From: Streptomyces armeniacus
GTDB lineage: Bacteria > Actinomycetota > Actinomycetes > Streptomycetales > Streptomycetaceae
Assembly: GCF_003355155.1 (NCBI RefSeq)
Contig: NZ_CP031320.1
Coordinates: 5,571,367 to 5,635,366 of the forward strand
Length of the DNA stretch: 64,000 nt
Direction of reading: 5' to 3'
Shown here piece by piece: positions 34,910 to 43,254 of this stretch. The position numbers and the translations under genes were made by a program. Numbering within the stretch: the first letter of the stretch is position 1; each line of letters begins with the position of its first letter. Under the pieces are notes generated by a model that was not told the DNA's origin, did no database searches, and saw nothing but the letters and a program-made list of their open reading frames with translations.

Positions 34910-35374
34910 TCAGGGACGCTCCGCAGTCTGGGCCGCGTCGTCGTCGAGCCGTTCGAGGTCGGCGCTGCCGAGCCCGGCAGCCACAGCCGCAGCCGTCTCC
35001 TTCCAGGACGTCAGCTCGGCGATCGCCAGGTGCGGCTGATCTGTGGAGAGCGAGGCGCGCGCGGCGTCGACGAGGTCCTGCGCGCAGGACTCCCGATCCG
35101 TGAGGGAGAGCGCCAGCATCCAGGGGAAGGCCCTGGACATGCGCTCGGCGAGCGTGCCGTTGTCGTCGAGCGTCACGGTGATGAGCTGCTCAGCGAAGTT
35201 CAGCAGACGTGCGCGCCCCTCGGCCTCGCGCTGCGACATCAGCACCAGCGCCTCACCGTCGCGGCGCGTCACCGTGACAGGGGGGTCCTCGGCCTCGGCG
35301 AAGACCTCGGCCGAGTGCTTGCTCAGGTCCGAGGAACGCCGGGTCGCCCCGGGGAGTTCCGCTGCGATCGTCAT
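34910..35374 (-). CDS. Phd/YefM-like antitoxin
   Basis: A 154-residue antitoxin. The N-terminal Phd fold has RRSSDLSKHSAEVFAEAED, VTVTRRDGEALVLMS and REAEGRARLL, the DNA-binding and dimer part. The acidic Ala-rich C-terminal half would wrap the toxin. It precedes the toxin frame by 2 bp in the usual antitoxin-first order. A TATGAT hexamer at 35381-35386 just upstream is a good -10, giving a very short or absent leader. Autorepression through the upstream TCCGAA repeats is likely. Confidence 0.82.
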   Translation of the reverse strand: MTIAAELPGATRRSSDLSKHSAEVFAEAEDPPVTVTRRDGEALVLMSQREAEGRARLLNFAEQLITVTLDDNGTLAERMSRAFPWMLALSLTDRESCAQDLVDAARASLSTDQPHLAIAELTSWKETAAAVAAGLGSADLERLDDDAAQTAERP

Positions 35375-35380
35375 GCACTC

Positions 35381-35386
35381 ATCATA
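35381..35386 (-). promoter_or_regulatory. Antitoxin -10 element with flanking TCCGAA repeats
   Basis: The minus strand reads TATGAT 6 nt before the antitoxin ATG. Two TCCGAA direct repeats lie just upstream, at about 35388-35404. A leaderless, autoregulated TA promoter is plausible. Confidence 0.5.
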
Positions 35387-35664
35387 TTCGGAGCGTGTTC
35401 GGAATCACAGCGAACACCCCGTTCCAACTCGTCGTCGGCGTCCGCCGATCCCTCGCCGGCATCGGCGCCGTCCGCACCCGCCGGCAGCACGCCACCGGAA
35501 TGGTCCCGACGCCGCGACGGCGGCCGGGGCTCACCACCCGCGCCTGGCCGCCGACATCACGGCCGCGCACACCGCCCGCGGAGCGCGGGCAACCCGATGG
35601 CAGCCCGCATACGCCGGTGGCCGGACCCAAGGTCCGGCCACCGGCAGAAGAGACGAAACCCAGC

Positions 35665-35820
35665 GTGACTGCCCCCATCGACGCCCACGTCCGCCCTGTC
35701 ACCCACCCCGCTCACCCCAGCGCCGTGACAGCTGTCCTGACCGGCCCTCAGGCCCACATCGCCCTCATGGGCCTGGAGGCAGCCGACTGGACCACCTATG
35801 AAGCTGCCGTCGATCGCTGA
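35665..35820 (+). CDS. Possible small hypothetical protein (51 aa)
   Basis: The GTG at 35665 opens a short frame ending GPQAHIALMGLEAADWTTYE, which has amino-acid use more protein-like than its surroundings. There is no clear Shine-Dalgarno and no known family. It may be the tail of a lost gene. The 290 bp between it and the antitoxin gene contain nothing else recognisable. Confidence 0.3.
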   Translation: MTAPIDAHVRPVTHPAHPSAVTAVLTGPQAHIALMGLEAADWTTYEAAVDR

Positions 35821-35844
35821 CGCTGCGGCTCACTCCGGCCCCAC

Positions 35845-36507
35845 TTAGACGTCGGCGCCGTCAGTGAGCAAGCGCTGTTGTGCCTGTTCTTCGGCGGCGT
35901 CAAGTGCCGGTTCGAGTGTGGCGAGCGCGGAGCGGAGCAGGTCTGGCAGCGAGCCGGACGGCACGACAAGCCCACCGGTTGTGAGGGGCGCGGCCGGAGG
36001 TTGGAGCCACTGCTGGAGCGCGACCCGAACCGCAGCGGCCACGCTCGCCGCGAGGACGCGCGGGGCAGGCGTGCCGGCGTGGCCGAGGCGCTGGTCGATC
36101 GCGGCGGCGAGGGGCTGTTCGATCGCTGCTGCGGCGGCGAGGAACGTGTCACGCAGTACGGGACTGGCGGTGATCAGCAGCAGCTCGTCGTGGTCACGCG
36201 GTTCGGTGTACTGCTCCAGGATCGCTTCGGCCAGGGCATCGGCGAGGCGGACCTGGGAGGACCTGGCTGCCACGGCCGCGGCGACCCGGGATTCCCGTTC
36301 GGCGGTGACAGCGGCGACGATCGCCTGTTCGCGACTGGAGAAGTAGTTGTTGTAGGTCCTCGGCGAGACCCCGGCGGCCTCGGCGATGTCGTCGACGCGG
36401 ACGTTGTCGGGCCCGTGTTTGAGGGCAAGCCGAAGTGCCGCCTCACGCAATGCCACTCGGGTGGCCTGCTTCTTCTCCTCGCGCAGCCCGGTCCGTCTCG
36501 TCGTCAC
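35845..36507 (-). CDS. TetR family transcriptional regulator
   Basis: A 220-residue repressor. The N-terminal helix-turn-helix lies at about 12-60 (VDDIAEAAGVSPRTYNNYFS), followed by a helical effector domain with many Ala. The GTG at 36507 gives a compact N-terminus VTTRRTGLREEKK; a longer upstream frame through the operator is not favoured. It is divergent from the TIM-barrel gene, with two palindromes between them, so it probably represses that gene and itself. Confidence 0.9.
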   Translation of the reverse strand: MTTRRTGLREEKKQATRVALREAALRLALKHGPDNVRVDDIAEAAGVSPRTYNNYFSSREQAIVAAVTAERESRVAAAVAARSSQVRLADALAEAILEQYTEPRDHDELLLITASPVLRDTFLAAAAAIEQPLAAAIDQRLGHAGTPAPRVLAASVAAAVRVALQQWLQPPAAPLTTGGLVVPSGSLPDLLRSALATLEPALDAAEEQAQQRLLTDGADV

Positions 36508-36529
36508 CCTCGAAGTATCCCAACCTGAG

Positions 36530-36558
36530 TGCGTGCACGCAAACTTGCGTGCGCGCAA
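36530..36558. promoter_or_regulatory. Probable TetR operator: two adjacent palindromes
   Basis: TGCGTGCACGCA at 36530-36541 is a perfect 12-bp palindrome. TTGCGTGCGCGCAA at 36545-36558 is a second dyad with perfect 5-base arms. They share the TGCGTGC core and lie 15-16 bp apart centre to centre, fitting two TetR dimers. Confidence 0.7.
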
Positions 36559-36602
36559 TATTTGCTCCTACTCTCAGGCCCCCCTACAGAAAGGTCAGAC
36601 GC

Positions 36603-37661
36603 ATGCGAGCCAAGGGCATCTGCTACGACACCGGCTTCCTCCGCAACGGCAGCAGCTCCCGGGAGCACTTCGACCCCGACCTGGTCAAGAAGGAGCTGAC
36701 CATCATCCGTGACGATCTCCACTGCACTGCGGTCCACATCACCGGCGGCGACCCGGGCCGCCTGGAACTCGCCGCCCGTCACGCCGCCGAGCTCGGACTG
36801 GAGATCTGGTTCTCGCCCTACCCGCTGGAGCTGACGACCGAGGAAATCCTCACCCTGATCGCTGACTGCGCAGAGCGGGCCGAGCGATTCCGGACGCAGG
36901 GAGCCGAGGTCGTGTTCGTTACCGGCGCCGAGCTGAGCGTCATGAACCATGGGTTCCTCGAAGGCGACGGCACCGAAGAGCGACTCGGCTGGCTACTGAG
37001 CGACCCGGCCCGTCGGCCCGAGAGAATCGCCGCGGTCGGCACCCGCCTCAACACCTTCCTCCGCGAAGCCGTGGCGGTGGTCCGCGAGCGCTTCCACGGC
37101 AAGGTCACCTACGCCGCCATCCAGTTCGAAGCCGTCGACTGGGACTTGTTCGACTTCACGACCTTCGAACTCATCCGATCTGCGGAGGTAGCCGACCGAT
37201 TCCGAGAAGCCGTGCGCAGCCTCGTCGCACAGCCCAAACCGGTCGCTGTCACCGGCTTCGGCACCGCCACCTGGCGCGGCGCGGGTGACGTCGCGCCCCG
37301 CAGCATGGAAATCCTCGAAACCGACGAAGCGACCGGGGCGCCGATCCGGCTGACCGGGGAATACGAGCGCGACGAGGCCGGCCAAGCGGCCTACCTGAGC
37401 GAGCTGCTGGAGATCTTCGACAGCGAGGGCGTCGACAGCGCCTTCGTGTTCCTCTTCGCGCTGTACAACCTGCCCCACCGCCCCGATGGCGATCCTCGCG
37501 ACGACCTCGACCTCGCCAGCCTCGGCATCGTCAAGATCCTCGAAGACCGCCACGGCGACACATACCCCGACCTGCCCTGGGAGCCCAAGGCCGCCTTCGC
37601 CGCAATCGCCGGCCACTACCGCGACCGAGTCCGTTCGGATCAAGACGTGAGGGCTGGATGA
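36603..37661 (+). CDS. TIM-barrel-like protein, often labelled 'abortive infection protein'
   Basis: A 352-residue soluble protein starting MRAKGICYDTGF. Segments such as VHITGGDPGRLELAARHA, GLEIWFSPYPLEL, VVFVTGAELSVM, VTYAAIQFE and VAVTGFGTATWRG look like successive beta strands of a glycosidase-type barrel. Glu residues after GAELS and FE could be catalytic. Relatives in Streptomyces carry the annotation 'abortive phage infection protein', but I know of no experiment supporting that. AAAGG lies 9 nt before the ATG. It is controlled by the divergent TetR gene. Confidence 0.7.
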   Translation: MRAKGICYDTGFLRNGSSSREHFDPDLVKKELTIIRDDLHCTAVHITGGDPGRLELAARHAAELGLEIWFSPYPLELTTEEILTLIADCAERAERFRTQGAEVVFVTGAELSVMNHGFLEGDGTEERLGWLLSDPARRPERIAAVGTRLNTFLREAVAVVRERFHGKVTYAAIQFEAVDWDLFDFTTFELIRSAEVADRFREAVRSLVAQPKPVAVTGFGTATWRGAGDVAPRSMEILETDEATGAPIRLTGEYERDEAGQAAYLSELLEIFDSEGVDSAFVFLFALYNLPHRPDGDPRDDLDLASLGIVKILEDRHGDTYPDLPWEPKAAFAAIAGHYRDRVRSDQDVRAG

Positions 37662-38056
37662 GGCCCTGGAAGTCCTTCATCGTTTCTCCGTGCTCGATCG
37701 GTCGGCAGTGTCTGGCGGGGTCCGGGGACGCGGCACAACCGGCGATCCCGCGCATCATTGACAGTCCCCCGCCACGCCCTGCCCCGCTCGTCGAAAGGCA
37801 CCACCCCACGACCACAGAGCAGCCACGAAGCAAGCACGGCCAACGAGCCGCAGGACTCAGCAGGTCTGCGCTCGGCGTCGCTCACGCTCCGCGCCCCATG
37901 GACATACGCCGCCCTGCCGGGCCCTGACCTGCCCGACAAAGCGCCTGACGCCCCATCAGAACGAGCGTCAACTGAGCGTCACGAGCGTCATTTCAGCGTC
38001 AGGATATCGCCCGTAACGCCCACACCGCACATCATGCGCACGCACAAAACCTCAGG
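37662..38056. other. Convergent intergenic region with AGCGTCA direct repeats
   Basis: No gene is recognised in these 395 bp. At 37963-38001 the heptamer AGCGTCA occurs four times (within 37963-37970, 37974-37981, 37983-37990 and 37995-38001), three of them as GAGCGTCA, spaced 9-12 bp apart in one orientation. The remainder looks like non-coding or decayed DNA. Confidence 0.6.
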
Positions 38057-39460
38057 TCAGCGCCGCTTCTTCGCCGGCTCCAGGATCGCGACGCACTCCA
38101 TGTGGTGCGTCATCGGGAACAGGTCGAACGCCCGGAGGAAGTGCGGGACATAGCCCGCGTCCGCGAAGTAGCGGAGGTCGCGGGCCAGGGCCGCCGGGTC
38201 GCAGGCGACGTACGCGATGCGGCGCGGGCCCAGGCCCGCGACGTGGGTCACCGTGCGCTTGCCCGCGCCCGCGCGGGGCGGGTCGAGGACGACGATGTCG
38301 GCCTCGGTGATGCCCGTACGGGGCAGCACCGCGTCGACCTTGCCGTGCTCGATGCGGACGCGCGGGAAGTCGTCGAGGTTGTGCCGGGCGTCCTCCACCG
38401 CGCGCTTGTCGGACTCGATGCCGAGCACCGCGCCGCGTTCCCCGACGCGTTCCGCGAGGGCGCCCGCGAAGAGGCCGACGCCGCAGTACAGGTCGAGCGC
38501 CATCTCGCCCTTGCGCGGGGTGAGTCCGCGCATCACCGCGTCCACGAGCATGCCGGGCGCCTGCGGGTGGCCCTGCCAGAAGCCGCCCTCGCCGACGCGC
38601 CAGGTGCGGTCGTCGGCGCGCTCGCGGACGTACGGGCGGCCGTGTACGCGGTGTACCGCCTTGTCCTTCTCGCCGACGCGCAGCACCGAGACCGGACGGT
38701 CCAGTTCCACCAGCGGCAGCCTGCCGCCGGGGCGTGGGGTGAGCACCACCTGGCGGTCGTTGGAGCCGGTGGCGGCGATGGCCTCGACGGAGGCGAGCTC
38801 CGGCCAGGTCCGCTTCTCGATGCCCAGCTCGGTCACGCCGGGCGCCGCGATCAGGCAGCGGTCGATCGGCTCGACCTCGTGCGAACGGTGCCGGCGCAGC
38901 CCCGCGCGGCCCTCCGCGTCCACGGCGTACTGCACGCGCGTACGCCACTGGGGCACCTCGCCGGCCGGCACCTTGTCGCCGGGTGCGGGCTCGACGGTGC
39001 CGTCCCAGTGCACGTCCTCGGGTGTCATCCCGGCCAGCCGCGCCAGCTGCTCGGTGAGCACCTCGCCCTTGAGGCGGCGCTGCGCGCCCGGCTTGGCGTG
39101 CTGCCAGTCGCAGCCGCCGCAGCGGCCGGGTCCGGCGTACGGGCAGGGGGCGGGCACCCGGTCCTTGGACGCGGTGAGGACCTCGACGGCGTCTGCGCGC
39201 AGGTAGCTGGAGGCGGTCGTCCCCTCGGTGACGCGGGCGCGTACGCGCTCGCCGGGCAGCGTGTGCCGTACGAACACGACCTGCCCCGCTTCCGTACGGG
39301 CGACGCAGTGCCCGCCGTGCGCGACGGGCCCGACCTCCAGCTCGTACTCCTCCCCCACGCGGGAGGCGGCGGGAGCGTCGGGCTCCGTGCCGGCGGGCTC
39401 CGTGCCGGCGGGCTCCGTGCCGGCGGAGGGGTCGGCGCTGTCGGGCAGGTGCTCGGGCAT
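38057..39460 (-). CDS. TRAM-domain rRNA/tRNA (uracil-5-)-methyltransferase, RumA/TrmA family
   Basis: A SAM-dependent RNA m5U methyltransferase of 467 residues. An N-terminal low-complexity stretch with three GTEPA repeats precedes the TRAM domain. The Fe-S-type Cys cluster CPYAGPGRCGGCDWQH follows, then the Rossmann SAM motif LDLYCGVGLFAG, the VLDPPRAG motif, and the catalytic Cys in YVACDPAALARDL. The ATG at 39460 is the best start, though it lacks a Shine-Dalgarno. It lies 103 bp downstream of the kimA gene on the same strand. The order matches, from memory, the mycobacterial Rv2689c-Rv2690c pair. Confidence 0.9.
   Translation of the reverse strand: MPEHLPDSADPSAGTEPAGTEPAGTEPDAPAASRVGEEYELEVGPVAHGGHCVARTEAGQVVFVRHTLPGERVRARVTEGTTASSYLRADAVEVLTASKDRVPAPCPYAGPGRCGGCDWQHAKPGAQRRLKGEVLTEQLARLAGMTPEDVHWDGTVEPAPGDKVPAGEVPQWRTRVQYAVDAEGRAGLRRHRSHEVEPIDRCLIAAPGVTELGIEKRTWPELASVEAIAATGSNDRQVVLTPRPGGRLPLVELDRPVSVLRVGEKDKAVHRVHGRPYVRERADDRTWRVGEGGFWQGHPQAPGMLVDAVMRGLTPRKGEMALDLYCGVGLFAGALAERVGERGAVLGIESDKRAVEDARHNLDDFPRVRIEHGKVDAVLPRTGITEADIVVLDPPRAGAGKRTVTHVAGLGPRRIAYVACDPAALARDLRYFADAGYVPHFLRAFDLFPMTHHMECVAILEPAKKRR
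39381..39425 (-). repeat. 3 x 15-bp tandem repeat coding GTEPA
   Basis: The unit GGCTCCGTGCCGGCG (plus strand) occurs three times in tandem in the 5' part of the methyltransferase gene. It keeps the reading frame. Confidence 0.9.
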
Positions 39461-39563
39461 GAGGGGGATGGCTCCAGTACGGGGCGGGGAAAGGCGGCTG
39501 AAGGCGGCGGACCGGGCCGGAATGGGGCTGCCGGGCCGTGCGAAGGAGGGACAGCCGTCCAGT

Positions 39564-41615
39564 CTACTGCTGGTGTTCGTCTCTCTTGCGCGCACCGGGT
39601 ACGGGACCCCGCCGTACGGCGCCGGGCGCGTTCCACTCGGCGCGCTTGCGGGCTCGCTTGCGGGCGATCTCGGAGGACTCCAGCTGCCAGGGTACGGACG
39701 TCACCATGACGCCCGGCGTGAACAGCAGCCGCCCCTTCAGGCGCAGCGCGCTCTGGTTGTGCAGCAGCTGCTCGTACCAGTGGCCGACGACGTACTCCGG
39801 GATGTACACGCTCACCACGTCCCGCGGGCTCTCCCTGCGCAGCCGCTTCACGTAGTCGATGACGGGCCGGGTGACCTCGCGGTACGGCGACTCGAGGATC
39901 TTGAGCGGTACGTCGAGGCCCCGCTGGTCCCACTCCCGGCGCAGCTCCTTCGTCTCCGCCGGGTCCACGCTGATGGTGACGGCCTCCAGGGTGTCGGAGC
40001 GCATCAGCCGGGCGTACGAGAGGGCGCGCAGCGTCGGCTTGTGGATCTTCGAGACGAGCACGATGGAGTGGACGCGGGAGGGCCGTACGAGCGCCTCGCC
40101 GCTGTCGTCGTCTGCGGCGAGCTCGTCGGACACCCCGTCGTAGTGCCGGCGGATGGCGGTCATCAGCGCGTAGAACAGCCCCATGCCGACCAGCGAGACC
40201 CACGCGCCGTGCGAGAACTTGGTGACCAGCACGACGACCAGCACCATGCCGGTGAAGAACGCGCCGAACGTGTTGATGGCGCGGGAGCGGATCATGTGGC
40301 GGCGGTTCGCGGGCACCCGCTCGGACCGGAGGTGCCGGTTCCAGTGCCGGACCATGCCGATCTGACTGAGCGTGAAGGACACGAAGACACCGACGATGTA
40401 CAGCTGGATGAGCCGCGTCGAGTCGGCCTCGTACACGAGGACGAGTATCGTGGCGGCCGCGGCCACCAGCACGATGCCGTTGGAGAACGCCAGCCGGTCG
40501 CCTCGGGTGTGCAACTGCCGCGGCAGGTAGCGGTCCTGGGCGAGGATCGAGCCGAGCAGCGGGAAGCCGTTGTACGCGGTGTTGGCCGCCAGGAAGAGGA
40601 CGAGCGCGGTGGCGGCGGAGAGGTAGACGAACGGCAGCGAACCGTCACCGAAGACCGCGGCGGCCACCTGCGAGATGACCGGGTTCTGGGTGTAGTCGGC
40701 GCCCGCGGGCACCCCGTCGATGAGGATCTCGGAGGCCGGTTTCTCGGCCATCTTCACGTCCGTGGCCAGCGCCAGCGCGATGATGCCGCAGAACATCGTG
40801 ACGGCGATGACGCCCATCATGGCCAGGGTGTTGGCGGCGTTCTTCGACTTCGGCTTGCGGAAGGCGGGCACCCCGTTGCTGATCGCCTCGACGCCGGTGA
40901 GCGCAGCGCAGCCGGAGGAGAACGCGCGGAGCAGCAGGAACGCGAGGGCGAAGCCGGCCAGGCCCTCGGTGTGCTCGGTGTGGATCTCGTAGTCCGCGGT
41001 CGGCGCCTTCATGTCGTCGCCGAGCACCGTGCTCCGTACGATGCCCCAGACGATCAGTCCGAAGACGCCGGCGACGAAGCAGTACGTGGGGATGGCGAAC
41101 AGCGTGCCGGACTCCCTGACACCGCGCAGGTTCATCAGCGTCAGGAGCAGGATTATGCCGACGGCGCAGGCCGTCTTGTGCTCCACCACGAACGGGATCG
41201 CGGAGCCCAGGTTCTCCACCCCGGAAGAGATGGAGACGGCGATGGTGAGGACGTAGTCCACGAGCAGCGCGCTGGCCACCGTGAGACCGGCGCGGCGGCC
41301 GAGGTTGGTCGTGGCGACCTCGTAGTCGCCGCCGCCGGAAGGGTAGGCGCGTACGTTCTGCCGGTAGGAGGCGACGACCGTGAACATCAGCACGATGACG
41401 GCGACGGCGATCCACGGGCTGAAGTGGTACGCGGAGGCCCCGGCGATCGACAGTACGAGCAGCACCTCGCCCGGCGCGTACGCGACCGACGACAGCGGGT
41501 CGGACGCGAACACCGGCAGCGCGATCCGCTTCGGCAGCAGCGTCTCTCCCAGCCTGTCGCTGCGGAGGGCGCGGCCGATGAGGATGCGCTTCGGTACGTC
41601 GGTCAACTTGGGCAC
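39564..41615 (-). CDS. kimA: KimA-like high-affinity potassium importer (APC/KUP superfamily)
   Basis: A 683-residue permease with about 12 TM helices and a C-terminal cytosolic domain of about 150 residues. The N-terminus (LPVFASDPLSSVAYAPGEVL), AYPSGGGDYEVATTNLGR, and FLAANTAYNGFPLLGSILA match Bacillus KimA (YdaO), a proton-coupled K+ importer inhibited by c-di-AMP. Amino-acid transport is the older generic annotation. It is divergent from the ceoB/ceoC K+-regulatory genes with only 69 bp between the starts, so the unit is devoted to K+ uptake. No c-di-AMP riboswitch fits in that gap. Confidence 0.87.
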   Translation of the reverse strand: MPKLTDVPKRILIGRALRSDRLGETLLPKRIALPVFASDPLSSVAYAPGEVLLVLSIAGASAYHFSPWIAVAVIVLMFTVVASYRQNVRAYPSGGGDYEVATTNLGRRAGLTVASALLVDYVLTIAVSISSGVENLGSAIPFVVEHKTACAVGIILLLTLMNLRGVRESGTLFAIPTYCFVAGVFGLIVWGIVRSTVLGDDMKAPTADYEIHTEHTEGLAGFALAFLLLRAFSSGCAALTGVEAISNGVPAFRKPKSKNAANTLAMMGVIAVTMFCGIIALALATDVKMAEKPASEILIDGVPAGADYTQNPVISQVAAAVFGDGSLPFVYLSAATALVLFLAANTAYNGFPLLGSILAQDRYLPRQLHTRGDRLAFSNGIVLVAAAATILVLVYEADSTRLIQLYIVGVFVSFTLSQIGMVRHWNRHLRSERVPANRRHMIRSRAINTFGAFFTGMVLVVVLVTKFSHGAWVSLVGMGLFYALMTAIRRHYDGVSDELAADDDSGEALVRPSRVHSIVLVSKIHKPTLRALSYARLMRSDTLEAVTISVDPAETKELRREWDQRGLDVPLKILESPYREVTRPVIDYVKRLRRESPRDVVSVYIPEYVVGHWYEQLLHNQSALRLKGRLLFTPGVMVTSVPWQLESSEIARKRARKRAEWNAPGAVRRGPVPGARKRDEHQQ

Positions 41616-41684
41616 GGGGAGGATCGTATGCGGTCAGCCGTGCGATGCTGATACGGCCCGCTGTACGGGATGAGAGGGACGGGC

Positions 41685-42356
41685 GTGCACATTGTGATCA
41701 TGGGCTGCGGGCGGGTCGGATCCGAACTCGCACAGGCTCTGGAGCAGCAAGGCCACACCGTCGCGGTGGTGGACCGCGACCCGACCGCCTTCCGGCGGCT
41801 GGGCTCCGGGTTCGGCGGCCGCAGAGTGACCGGCATCGGCTTCGACCAGGACACCCTGCGGGAGGCCGGGATCGAGGAGGCCGGGGCGTTCGCCGCCGTC
41901 AGCAGCGGCGACAACTCCAACATCATCTCGGCCCGCGTCGCCCGCGAGACCTTCGGTGTCGACAACGTCGCCGCGCGCATCTACGACCCCCGCCGCGCCG
42001 AGGTGTACCAGCGGCTGGGCATCCCCACCGTCGCCACCGTCCGCTGGACGGCCGACCAGATGCTGCGCCGGCTCCTCCCGGACGGCGCCGAGCCGCTCTG
42101 GCGCGACCCCAGCGGCGCCGTACAGCTCGCGGAGGTGCACGCGTCGCCCGCCTGGGTCGGGTTCCGCGTCAGCAAGCTCCAGGAGGAGGCCGGGGTGCGG
42201 GTCGCGTTCCTCACCCGGTTGGGCGAGGCGATGCTGCCGACCTCGCAGACCGTCCTGCAGGAGGGTGACCTGGTGCATGTGATGATGCGCTGCGACCAGA
42301 TCGCCGACGTCGAGGCGGCGTTCGCGAAGGGGCCCGAGGAGGCGCAGCAGCGATGA
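41685..42356 (+). CDS. ceoB: TrkA-type K+ uptake regulator, first copy
   Basis: A 223-residue RCK protein. The N-terminal Rossmann fold has MGCGRVGSELAQALEQQGH with the acidic VVDRD, and the C-terminal RCK_C domain follows from about 140. It binds NAD(H)/ATP-type ligands and gates a K+ channel; no TrkH/KtrB gene is adjacent. The GTG at 41685 follows GAGAGGGA, favoured over an ATG at 41670. It overlaps the second copy by ATGA. Confidence 0.92.
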   Translation: MHIVIMGCGRVGSELAQALEQQGHTVAVVDRDPTAFRRLGSGFGGRRVTGIGFDQDTLREAGIEEAGAFAAVSSGDNSNIISARVARETFGVDNVAARIYDPRRAEVYQRLGIPTVATVRWTADQMLRRLLPDGAEPLWRDPSGAVQLAEVHASPAWVGFRVSKLQEEAGVRVAFLTRLGEAMLPTSQTVLQEGDLVHVMMRCDQIADVEAAFAKGPEEAQQR

Positions 42357-43024
42357 GGGTGGCGATTGCGGGAGCGGGCGCGGTGGGCCGCTCCATCGCG
42401 GGCGAGCTCCTGGAGAACGGGCACGAGGTGCTGCTCATCGACAAGGCGCCGACGGCGATCTCGGTGGAGCGCGTCCCGCAGGCCGAGTGGCTGCTCGCGG
42501 ACGCCTGCGAGATCACGTCGCTCGACGAGGCCGCGCTGGAACGCTGCCACGTGGTGATCGCCGCGACCGGCGACGACAAGGTCAACCTGGTCGTCTCGCT
42601 GCTCGGCAAGACGGAGTACGGCGTGCCGCGGGTCGTCGCGCGGGTCAACAACCCCAAGAACGAGTGGCTGTTCAACGAGTCGTGGGGCGTCGACGTCGCC
42701 GTCTCCACGCCGCGGCTGATGTCCGCGCTGGTGGAGGAGGCGGTGAGCGTCGGCGACCTCGTACGGCTGCTGCGCTTCTCGCAGGGCGACGCGAACCTCG
42801 TCGAACTGACCCTGCCGCCGGAGGCGGCCCTCGCGGGCACCCGCGTCGGCGACGTGACGTGGCCGCAGGACACGGCGCTGGTCACGATCATCCGCGGCAA
42901 CCGCGTGATGGCGCCCGACCCGGAGGACGCGCTGGAGGCCGGCGACGAGCTCCTGTTCGTGGCGGCGCCGGCGCGGGAGGAGCAACTCGAGGACCTGCTC
43001 TCGGTCCGCGGCGGCACCACCTGA
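42353..43024 (+). CDS. ceoC: TrkA-type K+ uptake regulator, second copy
   Basis: A 223-residue paralogue of the upstream protein: IAGAGAVGRSIAGELLENGH with VLLIDKA in the Rossmann fold, DDKVNLVVSLLGKTEYGVPR, and a C-terminal RCK_C half. Tandem RCK proteins usually assemble as heteromers. It is coupled to ceoB by a 4-bp overlap, and both face the KimA importer. It ends before an inverted-repeat element. Confidence 0.92.
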   Translation: MRVAIAGAGAVGRSIAGELLENGHEVLLIDKAPTAISVERVPQAEWLLADACEITSLDEAALERCHVVIAATGDDKVNLVVSLLGKTEYGVPRVVARVNNPKNEWLFNESWGVDVAVSTPRLMSALVEEAVSVGDLVRLLRFSQGDANLVELTLPPEAALAGTRVGDVTWPQDTALVTIIRGNRVMAPDPEDALEAGDELLFVAAPAREEQLEDLLSVRGGTT

Positions 43025-43063
43025 TCCCGTCCGGCACTGTGAACACGGCGCTCAGCCGACGAA

Positions 43064-43196
43064 CCAGCCCGTCCGGCGATTGAGGACGGACCCCGGCCGG
43101 TCGCCGGGGCGCGCTGGGCCGCGATGCCGTGTCCGTCCACCGGCGGGTGCGGCCGGTCTGTGGCTGAGGGCCGTCCTCAAACGCCGGACGGGCTGG
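43064..43196. repeat. Inverted-repeat element with 26-bp arms
   Basis: The left arm 43064-43089 starts CCAGCCCGTCCGGCG. The right arm 43171-43196 is its reverse complement with one mismatch in 26 (starting CCGTCCTCAAACGCC). About 81 bp lie between. It sits between convergent genes and could terminate both. A further copy of the right arm occurs at 51528-51551. Similar sequences are familiar from many Streptomyces intergenic regions. Confidence 0.85.
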
Positions 43197-43254
43197 ATGC
43201 GGCGAGGCCCGTCCCCAGCCGCAGGCTGAGAGGGGGCGCGGCGCCGCAGAAGGG

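Noticed and set aside
41616..41684. c-di-AMP (ydaO-type) riboswitch in front of kimA
   Set aside because: The gap to the divergent ceoB gene is only 69 bp, too short for the riboswitch fold.
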